From NCBI GenBank assembly GCA_964195995.1, contig CAXMQS010000018.1, forward strand, positions 1 to 12,664: 12,664 nt of DNA, written 5' to 3'. Under the pieces are notes generated by a model that ran no database searches, was not told the DNA's origin, and saw only the letters and a program-made list of their open reading frames with translations. The translations under genes and the position numbers were made by a program. The DNA comes from CAXMQS01 sp964195995 (lineage in GTDB: Bacteria > Actinomycetota > Acidimicrobiia > Spongiisociales > JAOTWH01). Positions 12,406 through 12,664 of this stretch are shown piece after piece; positions within the stretch are counted from its first letter, which is position 1, and each line of letters opens with the position of its first letter.

Positions 12406-12462
12406 CCACCCCGTTTCCACCCCGTCATAGCGGCCAGTAGCGATCACTCTTGGGCACTTGGC
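12406..12462 (+). repeat. 57-nt dispersed direct repeat, copy 3
   Basis: Third copy, same length and orientation, four substitutions relative to copy 1. The doublet CCACCCCGT is intact. One change in the right hairpin arm (CTCCTGG to CTCTTGG) keeps pairing through a G-U wobble. It marks the right boundary of the two-component/cupredoxin module. Confidence 0.85.
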
Positions 12463-12664
12463 GCGTCTAGGTCTTCACGGTGGTTCCGGCACCGGCTGGA
12501 GCGACCATCCCTCTGGTGAGGTGACCCTGGCACACCGGAGTGTGGCCTCGCCTGAGGTCGAAGGAGGCGGTGCCAGAAGCCGCTCAGAATGCCGGATCTC
12601 GCGCGGGTTCGGCCCAGTCAGGTTCACTCGGGGCCGTGTGATGTGTGCGGCCGGGCACGCCTGA
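12463..12664. other. Right-edge sequence, no gene recognised
   Basis: A 68-codon open frame (12458-12664) ends at the last bases of the window, but its start lies inside the repeat without a ribosome binding site and its translation shows no family or signal peptide. A GAAGGAGG at about 12559-12566 is followed by a GTG frame of only 23 codons. I annotate no gene. Confidence 0.4.

Noticed and set aside
295..12462. CRISPR array from the repeated 57-mers
   Set aside because: Only three copies, 4 and 8 kb apart with whole operons between them, and no cas genes.
12458..12664. 68-codon open frame at the right edge
   Set aside because: It starts inside the repeat without a ribosome binding site and has no recognisable protein features.

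Overview
The window reads as a high-GC Gram-positive, probably actinobacterial (Actinomycetota) chromosome segment. The support is GC-rich coding sequence, several lipoprotein signals, NarL-type two-component pairs, GTG/TTG starts and 4-nt ATGA/GTGA gene overlaps. The class cannot be fixed from the sequence; an Acidimicrobiia-like lineage is only a guess. Most of the window is coding. No transposase, integrase, CRISPR or rRNA gene is present.

Layout. Three copies of one sharply bounded 57-nt direct repeat (295-351, 4347-4403, 12406-12462) divide the window into two modules. Left of copy 1 lies the start of an exported protein running off the edge. Copy 1 directly abuts the 3' half of a tRNA-Asn. 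Module A (about 0.49-4.0 kb, minus strand) is a four-gene operon with 4-nt overlaps at every junction: an unrecognised polytopic membrane protein, then hmuT (lipoprotein binding protein), hmuU (FecCD permease) and hmuV (ATPase), a haem/siderophore-type importer. Module B (about 4.45-12.1 kb) is a signalling and metalloprotein cluster. RR1-HK1 (minus) is divergent from cupredoxin lipoprotein 1 (plus). An operon follows, consisting of a secreted metzincin protease, a Cache-domain membrane protein with no output domain, HK2 and RR2. Next comes cupredoxin lipoprotein 2, which carries a His/Asp-rich tandem repeat. The two HK-RR pairs are clear paralogues in opposite orientation.

How it may work together (inference). 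Each kinase has an extracellular sensor domain between two membrane helices and pairs with a NarL-family regulator. A palindrome of the form GGG-N-C-N4-G-N-CCC, the pattern known for DevR/DosR-type NarL regulators, occurs twice exactly and once with one mismatch, only in the upstream regions of the two cupredoxin genes. The most economical model is that one or both response regulators control the two surface copper proteins. The protease and Cache protein would then be extracytoplasmic input or processing components for HK2-RR2. A textbook CRP/GlxR-type site also lies upstream of cupredoxin 2. Together with the metal/haem importer next door, this suggests an envelope metal- or redox-sensing island bounded by repeats. 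I recognise every domain family but not this combination as a described system.
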